From: an uncultured Pseudomonadota bacterium
Lineage (GTDB): Bacteria; Pseudomonadota; Gammaproteobacteria; Methylococcales; Methylomonadaceae
Assembly (NCBI GenBank): GCA_903848935.1
Contig: CAINHO010000003.1
Location: 1-64,000 of the forward strand
DNA length: 64,000 nt
Reading direction: 5' to 3'
The position numbers were made by a program, and so were the translations under genes. Positions 9,194 to 17,384 of the stretch are shown here, one piece after another; positions within the stretch are counted from its first letter, which is position 1, and each line of letters begins with the position of its first letter. Under the pieces are notes generated by a model. That model was given only the letters and a program-made list of their open reading frames with translations, did no database searches and was not told the DNA's origin.

Positions 9194-10333
9194 TTAATAC
9201 ATCGTATGTTCATTAACTTGAACTTGTTCAACCGTGACTTTGCCACGCATTATGCGATAAACCCAGCTCGTATAAAGTATCACAATCGGCATAAATACCA
9301 CCGTTGCAGCGAGTAACATTTTCAAGGTGTAATGACTTGCACTGGCATCCCAAATCGTCAAACTGCTGGTAACAGAAAGCGTCGAAGGTAAAATGAACGG
9401 AAACATCGAACCGCCGGCCGTCACAATCGCCCCCATCATTGCCAAACTACTCAAAACAAATGCTGTAGCGGAATGATGTTTAGCCGTGAAAAAAGGTGCT
9501 GATAATGCTGAAATAACCGTCACAATCGGTGCAAGTAAAAGCGACGGATATGTTCCGTAATTTGCAAGCCATAAACCGGTACTTTTGGCGACCGTTTTAT
9601 GCAAGGGATTTGCCGTAATGGTTGTGTCGATGGCAGACGTAATTTTGTAGCCGTCCAAACCAAAAGCCACCCAAATACCTGCTAATAAAAATAACACCAC
9701 AAATAAAACGCTGCTCCAACGAATCACATTTTGAGCGCGTTCAGCGATAAAACTTTCTGTTTTCCAATGTAAATAAACCGCGCCGTGCATCACGCATAAT
9801 GTCACTCCAACTAACACGCAAAGAATCGGGAACAATTGAAATAAATCAAATAAACCGCCTGAATAAGTTGAACGCATATCGGCATCGAGTTGGAATGGTA
9901 AACCGACCATTAAATTTCCTGCGGCTAAACTTAAAACCACTGCTGGAACTGTTCCGCCGACAAATAAGCCCCAATCCCAGAAACTGCGCCATGCGCGATT
10001 CGCTAATTTACTACGATAATCGAAACCGACGGGGCGCAAAAATAAGGCAAATAACAATAAAAGTAATCCCGCATAAACGCCTGAAAATAAAACGGCATAA
10101 ACAATTGACCACGCGCCAAACGTAATGCCGCCGAGCGTGACCAACCACGTTTGATTGCCTTCCCACGTCGGGCCAACGGTATTCAGAATGACACGACGTT
10201 CGTCGTCGGTTTTCCCTAAAAATGGTAACAACATCGCAATGCCAAAATCAAAACCATCCATCACCGCAAAACCACAAATCAAGAAAATTAAAATTCCCCA
10301 CCAAATAATGCGTAACGATTCATAATCAAACAT
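9194..10333 (-). CDS. cydB: Cytochrome bd ubiquinol oxidase subunit II
   Basis: About 379 residues from ATG 10333 (GGAG seven bases upstream), overlapping the cydA stop by 8 bases. The N-terminus FDYESLRIIWWGILIFLICG and the AVMDGFDFGIAML motif followed by NTVGPTWEGNQTWL are typical of CydB, with eight to nine membrane helices. CydB supports CydA in the bd-type quinol oxidase, which reduces oxygen with quinol electrons at high affinity. The operon order is cydP, cydA, cydB, small membrane protein, cydX. Confidence 0.96.
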   Translation of the reverse strand: MFDYESLRIIWWGILIFLICGFAVMDGFDFGIAMLLPFLGKTDDERRVILNTVGPTWEGNQTWLVTLGGITFGAWSIVYAVLFSGVYAGLLLLLFALFLRPVGFDYRSKLANRAWRSFWDWGLFVGGTVPAVVLSLAAGNLMVGLPFQLDADMRSTYSGGLFDLFQLFPILCVLVGVTLCVMHGAVYLHWKTESFIAERAQNVIRWSSVLFVVLFLLAGIWVAFGLDGYKITSAIDTTITANPLHKTVAKSTGLWLANYGTYPSLLLAPIVTVISALSAPFFTAKHHSATAFVLSSLAMMGAIVTAGGSMFPFILPSTLSVTSSLTIWDASASHYTLKMLLAATVVFMPIVILYTSWVYRIMRGKVTVEQVQVNEHTMY

Positions 10334-11891
10334 GATTTTCTCCGTGTTTTTCAAAGTGATAATTGCCGGTGTGCAAACTGCTCGCGCCTAAACGAATGTA
10401 TTTGACCATCAAAAATAATTCGATAATGAGCAGAATCGTGTACATGATTACAAAGCCTGCAATACTGCCATAAAGTTGCCCGCTGCTTAAACTCGAGGTA
10501 CTTAAATGCGTGGGCAAAATGTTCGCAATTGTCCAAGGTTGTCGCCCGTATTCCGCCACCACCCAACCCAATTCGCACGCAATCCAAGGAAGCGGAATTC
10601 CCCAAAATGCCATTTTCAAAAGCCAGCGTTGATTCTGTGCATCACGTTTCATGTTGAAATAAAACGACGCGGCGAAAATAAATAACATCATCACGCCACA
10701 AAATACCATGCCGCGAAATGTCCAAAACATCGGCGCAACTTTCGGAATCGAATCTTTAATGGCGGATTCAATTTGTGCAGGTGTCGCATCCACTACGTTT
10801 TCGGTATATTTTTTGAGCAATAAACCGTGACCTAAATCGACTTTGTATTTTTCAAAAATCGCTTTGGCCACATCATTTGTTTTATCTTCACGCAAAATTT
10901 GCAAATTTTCATACGCAATCATGCCGTTTTCAATGCGATGCCGTTTGCGTTCTCGAATAATATCAAGCCCATCAATTTTTTCGTCAATCGAACGAGTTGC
11001 AATCAACCCCAACGCATACGGAATTTTAATGGCGTAATCGGTTGTTCTGGTTTCTTCATTTGGAAAACCAATTAACGTAAAAGACGCGGGGGCTTCTTGG
11101 GTTTCCCATTCCGCTTCAATTGCCGCGAGTTTGGCGCGCTGCACCTCGCCAACCGTGTAACCACTTTCGTCACCGAGAAGAATAACGGATAACACTGAAG
11201 CTAAACCAAACCCCGACGCAATCCGAAATGAACGCCGCGCAAACGCCACATCTTGATTTTTAAGTAAATAAAACGCGCTAATTCCTAAAACAAACATCGA
11301 ACCTGTGACATAACCAGCGGCAACAGTGTGAACAAATTTAACTTGTGCAACAGGATTAAAAAAGATTTCAGAAAAACTGGTCAATTCCATTCGCATGGTG
11401 TCGTAATTGAATTCTGCGCCAACTGGATTTTGCATCCACGCATTTGCAATCAAAATCCACAACGCCGACAAATTCGTTCCCAAAGCAAGCAACCACGTTG
11501 TGGATAAATGTTGCAACTTGGTCATTCTGTCCCAACCGAAAAAGAACAAACCCACAAATGTCGATTCCAAGAAAAACGCCATCATGCCTTCAATCGCTAA
11601 CGGTACGCCGAAAATATCGCCGACATAATGCGAGTAATACGACCAGTTTGTGCCGAATTGGAATTCCATCGTCAAACCTGTCGTCACGCCCATCGCAAAG
11701 TTAATGCCGAACAATTTGCCCCAAAAGCGCGTCATGTCTTTGTAAATTTGCTTATTTGTCATCACATACAGCGATTCCATAATTGCCAAAATAAATGACA
11801 ATCCCAGCGTCAACGGCACAAACAAAAAGTGATACATCGCCGTGATAGCAAATTGCATTCGCGATAAATCTACAACTTCATTGGTAATCAT
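10326..11891 (-). CDS. cydA: Cytochrome bd ubiquinol oxidase subunit I
   Basis: 521 residues, close to the Escherichia length. The N-terminal LSRMQFAITAMYHFLFVPLT carries the haem-ligand His, followed by TGLTMEFQFGTNWSYYSHYVGD and the GWVVAEYGRQPW motif near the C-terminus. A long Q-loop is present between helices 6 and 7. CydA carries haems b558, b595 and d and oxidises quinol. bd oxidases are known to be fairly insensitive to sulfide, which fits the neighbouring sulfide oxidation genes. The start overlaps the cydP stop as ATGA. Confidence 0.97.
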   Translation of the reverse strand: MITNEVVDLSRMQFAITAMYHFLFVPLTLGLSFILAIMESLYVMTNKQIYKDMTRFWGKLFGINFAMGVTTGLTMEFQFGTNWSYYSHYVGDIFGVPLAIEGMMAFFLESTFVGLFFFGWDRMTKLQHLSTTWLLALGTNLSALWILIANAWMQNPVGAEFNYDTMRMELTSFSEIFFNPVAQVKFVHTVAAGYVTGSMFVLGISAFYLLKNQDVAFARRSFRIASGFGLASVLSVILLGDESGYTVGEVQRAKLAAIEAEWETQEAPASFTLIGFPNEETRTTDYAIKIPYALGLIATRSIDEKIDGLDIIRERKRHRIENGMIAYENLQILREDKTNDVAKAIFEKYKVDLGHGLLLKKYTENVVDATPAQIESAIKDSIPKVAPMFWTFRGMVFCGVMMLFIFAASFYFNMKRDAQNQRWLLKMAFWGIPLPWIACELGWVVAEYGRQPWTIANILPTHLSTSSLSSGQLYGSIAGFVIMYTILLIIELFLMVKYIRLGASSLHTGNYHFEKHGENHV

Positions 11892-12061
11892 TTTAGTTTT
11901 TCTCCGTTCAATGTTGCCGTGCCGAATAATCGATTGGTTAATTTTTCTTCATCGACTTTTACTTTTTGTCCTGCGAAAAAAAGCCACCAAACCAAACCGA
12001 ATAACATGAATTTGATAATGATGGCGAGTGTCATTTCACAAGAGAAATTTGTTAAACGCAT
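11888..12061 (-). CDS. cydP: Cytochrome oxidase putative small subunit CydP
   Basis: 57 residues with the CydP pattern: a short basic N-terminus (MRLTNFSCEMTLAIIIKFML), a single membrane helix and LVWWLFF near its end. It overlaps cydA by four bases (ATGA) and starts five bases after the preceding gene, so it is translated with the operon. CydP is found upstream of cydA in many Pseudomonadota; its exact role is not well defined. Confidence 0.8.
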   Translation of the reverse strand: MRLTNFSCEMTLAIIIKFMLFGLVWWLFFAGQKVKVDEEKLTNRLFGTATLNGEKLK

Positions 12062-12066
12062 AATCG

Positions 12067-12564
12067 TTATTTTTGATGGTGTTGAGAATGACCAGAAACA
12101 GCATGACGCGCGTGGTCGCTGAGTTGAGCATCGAAAAACTGATGAATCGCACTGATTAAATCGGCTTTTTCGCTGGTGTAATCAATTTGTGCGCCATCGG
12201 GTAATTCTTTGTAAATAATGCTCAACGTGCCTTTTTCAGCAGAACGCAACGTTTCTAACCCAGCCATTTTGTCACCATGAATTTTCACAGGATTTGAAAA
12301 ATCGCCTTGATTAAATTCTCGCGCAATTTTCGATAAATGTTCACGAATCAATTGAATTTGTGGCGCGTCATTTTTGTCTTTTACGATGACTTGTTGAACG
12401 CCTCCTTTTTCGACTTTAGAAAAAACGTGCAAGGTTTTTTCTAAATCAAATGGCATAACATGAACACCACGAGCAACGACTTCATCTAAACGCGCTTCGG
12501 TCGCTTTTTCAGCAAAAACTGTTGTTGAAATTAACGCTAAAGTTATCAAGGTAATTTTTTTCAT
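12067..12564 (-). CDS. Periplasmic protein with His-rich tail, of a family often labelled aspartate carbamoyltransferase
   Basis: 165 residues with a clear signal peptide (MKKITLITLALISTTVFA). The mature protein carries VVARGVHVMPFDLEKTLHVF, a REHLSKIAREFNQGDFSNP block and FDAQLSDHARHAVSGHSQHHQK at the end. I recall closely similar proteins in proteobacteria that carry the label aspartate carbamoyltransferase, but I see no carbamoyl-phosphate motif (STRT) and the protein is exported, so that name is doubtful. The His/Asp-rich end could bind metal. It lies between the first SulP gene and cydP with gaps of 11 and 5 bases, so it belongs to the same transcript. Confidence 0.7.
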   Translation of the reverse strand: MKKITLITLALISTTVFAEKATEARLDEVVARGVHVMPFDLEKTLHVFSKVEKGGVQQVIVKDKNDAPQIQLIREHLSKIAREFNQGDFSNPVKIHGDKMAGLETLRSAEKGTLSIIYKELPDGAQIDYTSEKADLISAIHQFFDAQLSDHARHAVSGHSQHHQK

Positions 12565-12575
12565 AGGTAGCTCCT

Positions 12576-14270
12576 TTAAGAATTCAATTTGGTAATCGCT
12601 TCTTCGGCATCAAAAAAACGTTCGCCATACAAATGGGTGAATAAATCACTTTTTTCTAATTTATCAAGTAAAAAGCCTTTTACTTCCGCGAAATTCAACG
12701 TAATCCCGATATTTTTTAAGCTATGATTGAGCTGCTCTAAGGCTTCAATAGCTGTCATATCAATGTCGCTCACTGACGTAAAAATCAGCACAATGTGTTG
12801 TACTTTCGGAACATTTCGCAATTCATTTTCGATAAATTCTTCAATAAAATTGATGTTGGCAAACGTGATATTTTCGTCAATTCGCATGAGCAACAAATTT
12901 TCCCATGTTTCAACGTTGTGGCGTTTGACGTTTCGGAAATGTTTGCTGTTTGGCAAACGCCCAACAACCGCGATATGTGGACGACTAGCTTTGCGAACAT
13001 GACTAATAAAGGTTAGGAAAATGCCTAGCATAATGCCTTCTTCAATCCCCAACGCTAAAACGCCAAGTAATGTAACTAATTCTGCAATGCCATCACCTCT
13101 ATCGTAGTGCCAAGTGTGAAAAATACTACGAAGTTTTACGAGCGGCAAAATAGCAACCAAAATGATAACGGCGAGAGTTGCTTTTGGAATGTTATAAAAC
13201 CATTCACTGCAAAACATAACCGCGAGTGTCAAAATAATCGTAGCGATGATTGTCGCAACTTGCGTGCAAGCTCCCGCTGCAAAATTTACCATTGTACGGC
13301 TTAAACCGCCTGCTGCGGGCATTCCGCCTGAAATAGCAGATGCGATATTTGCAACACCTAAGGCAACTAATTCTTGATTTGGCGAAATTTTTTCATTGCG
13401 TAAATTTGCAACCACTTTTGCAATCGCAATGCTTTCCACATAAGCAATTAAGGCGATAAAACTTGCCGATGGAAACAAGACTTTCCATTTTTCGATGTCA
13501 AAAAAATCAAAATGTAACGCGGGAAAACCTGTTGGAACAAAACCCACTACGGCAACGTGCTGGTCAATTAAATGCCATTGCATGACGGCAAACGTTGTGA
13601 TTGCCACACTGATTAACCCGCCACATTTACTAATTGCCGTAATTAAAATTTTAGGCGCACCTATTTTTCCGAGTAGTGCAGGCAAAGGCTTTGAGAAAAA
13701 TAACAACAAGGCAAAAACGCCCGCGCTGATTGCTAAAACAAAAAAATTCGTGCCGCGAAAGTATTGTTCATAACACGCTAAATCAATGGCGCAACTAGGC
13801 GTATTTAATCCAAATGTTTTTGGTAATTGACTGACAATAATGAGGAGTGACGCGCCGCTCGTAAAACCTGTTAAAACAGGATGGCTGATAAAATTCACCA
13901 AGCCACCCATGCGACAAGCAGCCATGATTAGCATAATCACACCTGTTTGAGCAGATAAAATTATGGCACTTTGCGTTGGATTACCTAACGCGCTAACCGC
14001 TGGTGAAGTCAACGCTGCCGCAATCATAATTGCCGCCACTGCAACAGGCCCGACAGATATAGTTCGACTTGTCCCTAAAATAGCATAAAAAAACGGGGGC
14101 AAAATACTCGCGTATAAACCAAATTCAGGCGGCAAACCTGCAAGTAGCGCGTAAGCAATACCTTGAGGAACAAGCAAAATCGCGGTGATGATGCCCGCAA
14201 ATAAATCGCCATTAAAATCTTCACGACGATACGTTTTGAGCCAAGTTAGAATCGGAAATAATGAAGACAT
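12576..14270 (-). CDS. SulP family anion transporter with STAS domain (copy 2)
   Basis: About 564 residues from ATG 14270; the frame extends upstream to TTG 14321, but that extension runs into the terminator hairpin and is unlikely. It shares the signature PQGIAYALLAGLPPEFGLYA and the STAS block FTSVSDIDMTAIEALEQL with the SulP at 6522-8240, so the two are recent paralogues. It is the first gene of the cluster running through cydPAB to the other SulP, just downstream of sqr. In this setting sulfate, sulfite or thiosulfate movement is plausible, while bicarbonate uptake is an alternative. No strong ribosome site is seen. Confidence 0.92.
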   Translation of the reverse strand: MSSLFPILTWLKTYRREDFNGDLFAGIITAILLVPQGIAYALLAGLPPEFGLYASILPPFFYAILGTSRTISVGPVAVAAIMIAAALTSPAVSALGNPTQSAIILSAQTGVIMLIMAACRMGGLVNFISHPVLTGFTSGASLLIIVSQLPKTFGLNTPSCAIDLACYEQYFRGTNFFVLAISAGVFALLLFFSKPLPALLGKIGAPKILITAISKCGGLISVAITTFAVMQWHLIDQHVAVVGFVPTGFPALHFDFFDIEKWKVLFPSASFIALIAYVESIAIAKVVANLRNEKISPNQELVALGVANIASAISGGMPAAGGLSRTMVNFAAGACTQVATIIATIILTLAVMFCSEWFYNIPKATLAVIILVAILPLVKLRSIFHTWHYDRGDGIAELVTLLGVLALGIEEGIMLGIFLTFISHVRKASRPHIAVVGRLPNSKHFRNVKRHNVETWENLLLMRIDENITFANINFIEEFIENELRNVPKVQHIVLIFTSVSDIDMTAIEALEQLNHSLKNIGITLNFAEVKGFLLDKLEKSDLFTHLYGERFFDAEEAITKLNS

Positions 14271-14311
14271 AATGATTTTGTGAGGCGAGAGTTGAAGAGC
14301 GTGCAGGGTTA

Positions 14312-14348
14312 AAAAGTGCAAGTGTATTAAATTACGCCTTGCACTTTT
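14312..14348 (-). terminator. Terminator hairpin after sqr
   Basis: A perfect 11-bp inverted repeat (AAAAGTGCAAG at 14312-14322, CTTGCACTTTT at 14338-14348) with a 15-base loop, ending in a T run on the minus strand. It lies 14 bases past the sqr stop and separates sqr from the SulP-cyd cluster. Confidence 0.8.
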
Positions 14349-14362
14349 AACCAGTCGGAAAT

Positions 14363-15613
14363 TTAATCTTTATCAACAAAATTTTTCGCGTAACTCGCTT
14401 TGTGCGGAATATCAAAACGAATGCCTTTAATCATTAAATCCCAATACATCCACGGGAAACCGATTTTTTTACCCATCCACCAAATCCAACGCGGCACACG
14501 CGGATCTAAGACTGGAAAAGATGGCGTAATTTTTCCGTCATAACTGAACTCCGCTAAAATTACTGTATTCAACGACGTTACTAATGGACATGAACCATAA
14601 CCATCGTAATCACCTTTGAGGGCTTCCGCTTTAATCAGCTGCAAAATGTTATCTACCACCACAGGCACTTGTTTACGAACCGCCGCCGCTGTTTTAGCAT
14701 TTGTCGTTGAAGCGGCATCACCCAAACCAAAAACGTTGGTGAATTTATTGTGTTGCAACGTGTTCGGGTGAACATCTACGCGCCCATCGGCATTAGCCAG
14801 CGGACTTGTTTTGATAAAATCAGGTGCGCTTTGAGGCGGCGTGACGTGAATCATGTCGAATTTTTCAACCGTTTGCGTTTTATTACCTGCACCATCGGTG
14901 ATTTCAAATGTCGCGGTTTTTTCCTCACCGTTAACGGCAATTAAATTATGAGCAAAATGTGTTTTAATTCCGTAACTTTCAACAATTTTTGCTAACGGTT
15001 TCGCAAAAAATGGAATCCCAAACATCGCACCACCAACATTGAAAAATTCAACACTGATTTTGTCTTTTAAACCTTTTTTGCGGAATCTATCTGCCGCCAT
15101 ATACATGATTTTTTGTGGCGCACCAGCACATTTGATTGGCATTGCAGGCATCGTGAATAACGCACGTCCCGATTGCAGATTGCTAACACATTCCCATGTG
15201 TATTCAACAGTTTCAGGCGAGTAATTGCTGCACACACCATTTTTGTTGATGGTTTCTTTTAAGCCTGCAATTTTGTGCCAATCCATTTGAAAACCAGGAC
15301 AAACTACCAAGTAATCGTAACTGATGACATCACCATTTTTTAATGTAACGGTATTTGCTTCAGGTTGGAATGTGTCGGCGAATTCTTTAATCCATTTGAT
15401 ATTGTTGCCAAATAAATCAGCTTCTTTGCGCGTATGTTTGTCGAGTGTCGATTCGCCGCCACCGATAATCGTAAAAGCCGCTTGGTAGTAATGTTTTTCA
15501 CTCGGTTCGATGACCGCAATGTCGATTTTTTTATCCATTCGACGCATATTGTTAGCGACTGACATACCTGCTGCGCCGCCGCCGACGACTAATAAAGTGT
15601 AATGTTGTGACAT
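14363..15613 (-). CDS. sqr: Sulfide:quinone oxidoreductase (SQRDL-like)
   Basis: 416 residues from ATG 15613, with GAGGAT upstream. The N-terminal VVGGGAAGMSVANNMRRM is an FAD-binding fold. Two family cysteines are visible, one in IKCAGAPQKIMYMA and one in YGSCPLVTSL, the pair that carries sulfane sulfur. The FGLGDAASTTNAKTAAAVRKQ segment is the second FAD contact, and a C-terminal aromatic amphipathic region (PRWIWWMGKKIGFPWMYWD) suits membrane attachment. The features match the mitochondrial-like type. SQR oxidises sulfide and passes electrons to quinone; the persulfide is used by the dioxygenase encoded just upstream. It is the last gene of the rhodanese-dioxygenase-sqr operon. Confidence 0.92.
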   Translation of the reverse strand: MSQHYTLLVVGGGAAGMSVANNMRRMDKKIDIAVIEPSEKHYYQAAFTIIGGGESTLDKHTRKEADLFGNNIKWIKEFADTFQPEANTVTLKNGDVISYDYLVVCPGFQMDWHKIAGLKETINKNGVCSNYSPETVEYTWECVSNLQSGRALFTMPAMPIKCAGAPQKIMYMAADRFRKKGLKDKISVEFFNVGGAMFGIPFFAKPLAKIVESYGIKTHFAHNLIAVNGEEKTATFEITDGAGNKTQTVEKFDMIHVTPPQSAPDFIKTSPLANADGRVDVHPNTLQHNKFTNVFGLGDAASTTNAKTAAAVRKQVPVVVDNILQLIKAEALKGDYDGYGSCPLVTSLNTVILAEFSYDGKITPSFPVLDPRVPRWIWWMGKKIGFPWMYWDLMIKGIRFDIPHKASYAKNFVDKD

Positions 15614-15714
15614 TTTTATATCCTCATTTTTTGTTATTTTGGGTGCGCTAAAAGAAACAAGGTGAAAAGCACTGAAACACAATCGCTTTCCACCGCGTCC
15701 CTACTATCTCCCGT

Positions 15715-16806
15715 TTATTTGTTCCAACTTTCAAAGCCACCCGCCAACGATAAGACATTGGTATAGCCCAGCGTTTGCAACGTTTGCGCGGCTAACGCAG
15801 AACGTCCATCCGTACGACAATAAATTAAAATTGCTTTCGATTTGTCTGCCAACGCGGGAATCGTGTTTAATTTAAATTCCAGCGTGCCACGCGGTAACAA
15901 GGTTGCATCATCAATATGACCTTCCGCAAATTCACTTTCTTCGCGAGTATCAATCAGCGTGATATTGCCTTCTGCTAATAATTTACGCGCCATGTCAGCA
16001 TTCACTTCGGTGATATTTTGTTTGGCGATTGAAACCAAATCTTGTCCTGTTGTACCGGTCTGCATTTGCATCATGCACAACGCGACTTCAACATCTCGCA
16101 TTTCAACCGCTTGCACTCGTTCATTTTCATCCAAACCACAATAACGATTCGCTGGCACGGCTTGATCAATCAAACGCGGTGCAGGCAAATTTAAATTACT
16201 CATGATTTCAATAAACTGCTCGCGTGTTTTTCCTGCCAAACGCGGATTCGTGGTGCGTTCTTGAATGATATTGCTGACATAACGTTGTTGATAATCGTGA
16301 CCTGGATAAACTAATGTGTCATCTGGAAGCGTGAATAAACGTTGTGTAATCGCATCGTATAAAGATCCTGCATTACCACCTTGAAAATCAGTGCGTCCAC
16401 AACCCCCAATGAAAAGTGAATCGCCCGAAAACAAACGATCTTTCCATAAAAACGAGGTACAACCTGGCGTGTGTCCAGGTGTGGCGATGGCTTTGATTTG
16501 TTGATTACCCAACATGAAAATATCGCCATCTTGAATTTCAACATCTGCCAACTGTGCGCCGCCAAACTGACTGACACAAGTTTTCGTGCCTGTGTGTTGG
16601 CGTAACAAACCACCAGCGGTAATGTGATCAGCGTGGACGTGGGTTTCAAACGAATAAATCAGTTTCAAACCGTGTTGTTTCAGAAACGCCAAATAAGTGT
16701 CCAAATGTGTATTCACTGGATCAATAAACGCAGCTTCTTTGCTGGTTTTATCAGCGATTAAATAGGTGTAAGTCCAAGTCGTAGGGTCGAAAAATTGTTT
16801 AAACAT
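15715..16806 (-). CDS. Persulfide dioxygenase (ETHE1-like) fused to a rhodanese domain
   Basis: 363 residues. The N-terminal part (1-235) is a metallo-beta-lactamase fold with THVHADH, TPGHTPGC, FSGDSLFIGGCGRTDFQGG and YPGHDY, the ETHE1 pattern with a mononuclear iron site. The C-terminal part (about 265-363) is a rhodanese domain with the active-site loop CRTDGR. Such fusions convert glutathione persulfide to sulfite and combine sulfite with sulfane sulfur to give thiosulfate. The gene lies between a secreted rhodanese gene and sqr on the same strand, giving all steps from sulfide to thiosulfate in one operon. Confidence 0.93.
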   Translation of the reverse strand: MFKQFFDPTTWTYTYLIADKTSKEAAFIDPVNTHLDTYLAFLKQHGLKLIYSFETHVHADHITAGGLLRQHTGTKTCVSQFGGAQLADVEIQDGDIFMLGNQQIKAIATPGHTPGCTSFLWKDRLFSGDSLFIGGCGRTDFQGGNAGSLYDAITQRLFTLPDDTLVYPGHDYQQRYVSNIIQERTTNPRLAGKTREQFIEIMSNLNLPAPRLIDQAVPANRYCGLDENERVQAVEMRDVEVALCMMQMQTGTTGQDLVSIAKQNITEVNADMARKLLAEGNITLIDTREESEFAEGHIDDATLLPRGTLEFKLNTIPALADKSKAILIYCRTDGRSALAAQTLQTLGYTNVLSLAGGFESWNK

Positions 16807-16830
16807 GAGTATTGCTCCAAAAATAAAAGA

Positions 16831-17211
16831 TTAGTTTTGTTGAACTTTTAAATCTGCTTTTTGCCACGCATTCAAACCGCCATCCATGTTATGAACATTG
16901 GTAAATCCAGCGATTTTTAACAACTCTGCCGCTTTTGCAGATCGTGAACCACTGCGACATTGTGTGATAACAGGTTGGTTTTGATATTTGGCTAATTCGG
17001 TGACACGATTTTGAATTTCACCTAATGGAATATGAATTGCACCAGCGATATGCCCCGCATTCCATTCATCATTTTCACGCACATCGACAATAACAGCTTT
17101 TTGTTGTGTTTGCATTTCAGCAGCTTGCCGAGGTGAAACGGAAGGTAACGTTCCAGCAAAAATGTCTGAACTGCTAAGTAGGGAACTGAGTAATAAAAGT
17201 ATTTTTTTCAT
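16831..17211 (-). CDS. Exported single-domain rhodanese
   Basis: 126 residues from ATG 17211 (GGAG eight bases upstream). A signal peptide ([20 protein letters not shown]) is followed by a rhodanese domain: VIVDVRENDEWNAGHIAGAI and the active loop CRSGSRSA. It probably moves sulfane sulfur in the periplasm. It is the first gene of the operon with the persulfide dioxygenase fusion and sqr, and lies behind the sigma-54 type promoter at 17254-17271. Confidence 0.9.
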   Translation of the reverse strand: MKKILLLLSSLLSSSDIFAGTLPSVSPRQAAEMQTQQKAVIVDVRENDEWNAGHIAGAIHIPLGEIQNRVTELAKYQNQPVITQCRSGSRSAKAAELLKIAGFTNVHNMDGGLNAWQKADLKVQQN

Positions 17212-17253
17212 GATTATGACTCCTAAAAAAGTGAATAATTCTAAAACTAAACA

Positions 17254-17271
17254 TTGCAGCACTTATGCCAA
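17254..17271 (-). promoter_or_regulatory. Sigma-54 (RpoN) type promoter of the rhodanese-dioxygenase-sqr operon
   Basis: On the minus strand the sequence reads TTGGCATAAGTGCTGCAA. GG and GC are separated by exactly 10 bases, matching the TGGCAC-N5-TTGC consensus in most positions. It lies about 43 bases before the first ATG of the operon. A sigma-54 activator gene is encoded at 19430. Confidence 0.7.
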
Positions 17272-17284
17272 CAACGCTAAACGC

Positions 17285-17320
17285 AATGATACCGAGCTTT
17301 TTGAACCTTGCGCCTTTTAC
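17285..17320. repeat. 36-bp element shared with the acs/activator intergenic region (copy 1)
   Basis: The block beginning AATGATACCGAGCTTTTTGA (17285) recurs at 19351-19386, with 32 of 36 positions identical by eye. Here it lies upstream of the sigma-54 type promoter of the sulfide operon. A shared regulatory site or a recombination trace are both possible. Confidence 0.75.
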
Positions 17321-17329
17321 CTCGAACCT

Positions 17330-17378
17330 ATTTCATGTTTCACCGAAACAAATAAATGGTTTCAGTGAAACGTACTTG
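17330..17378. promoter_or_regulatory. Inverted-repeat cluster GTTTCA/TGAAAC, possible upstream activator sites
   Basis: Two dyads, GTTTCACCGAAAC (17337-17349) and GTTTCAGTGAAAC (17359-17371), plus a half-site CTTGAAAC (17375-17382), lie 70-110 bases upstream of the sigma-54 promoter, the usual place for enhancer-binding proteins. They may bind the activator encoded at 19430. The first dyad is also close to the 3' end of acs, so a terminator role cannot be excluded, although no T run follows. Confidence 0.55.
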
Positions 17379-17384
17379 AAACAA

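Noticed and set aside
12067-12564. Aspartate carbamoyltransferase name
   Set aside because: It has a signal peptide and lacks carbamoyl-phosphate motifs; the name seems to be a database carry-over.
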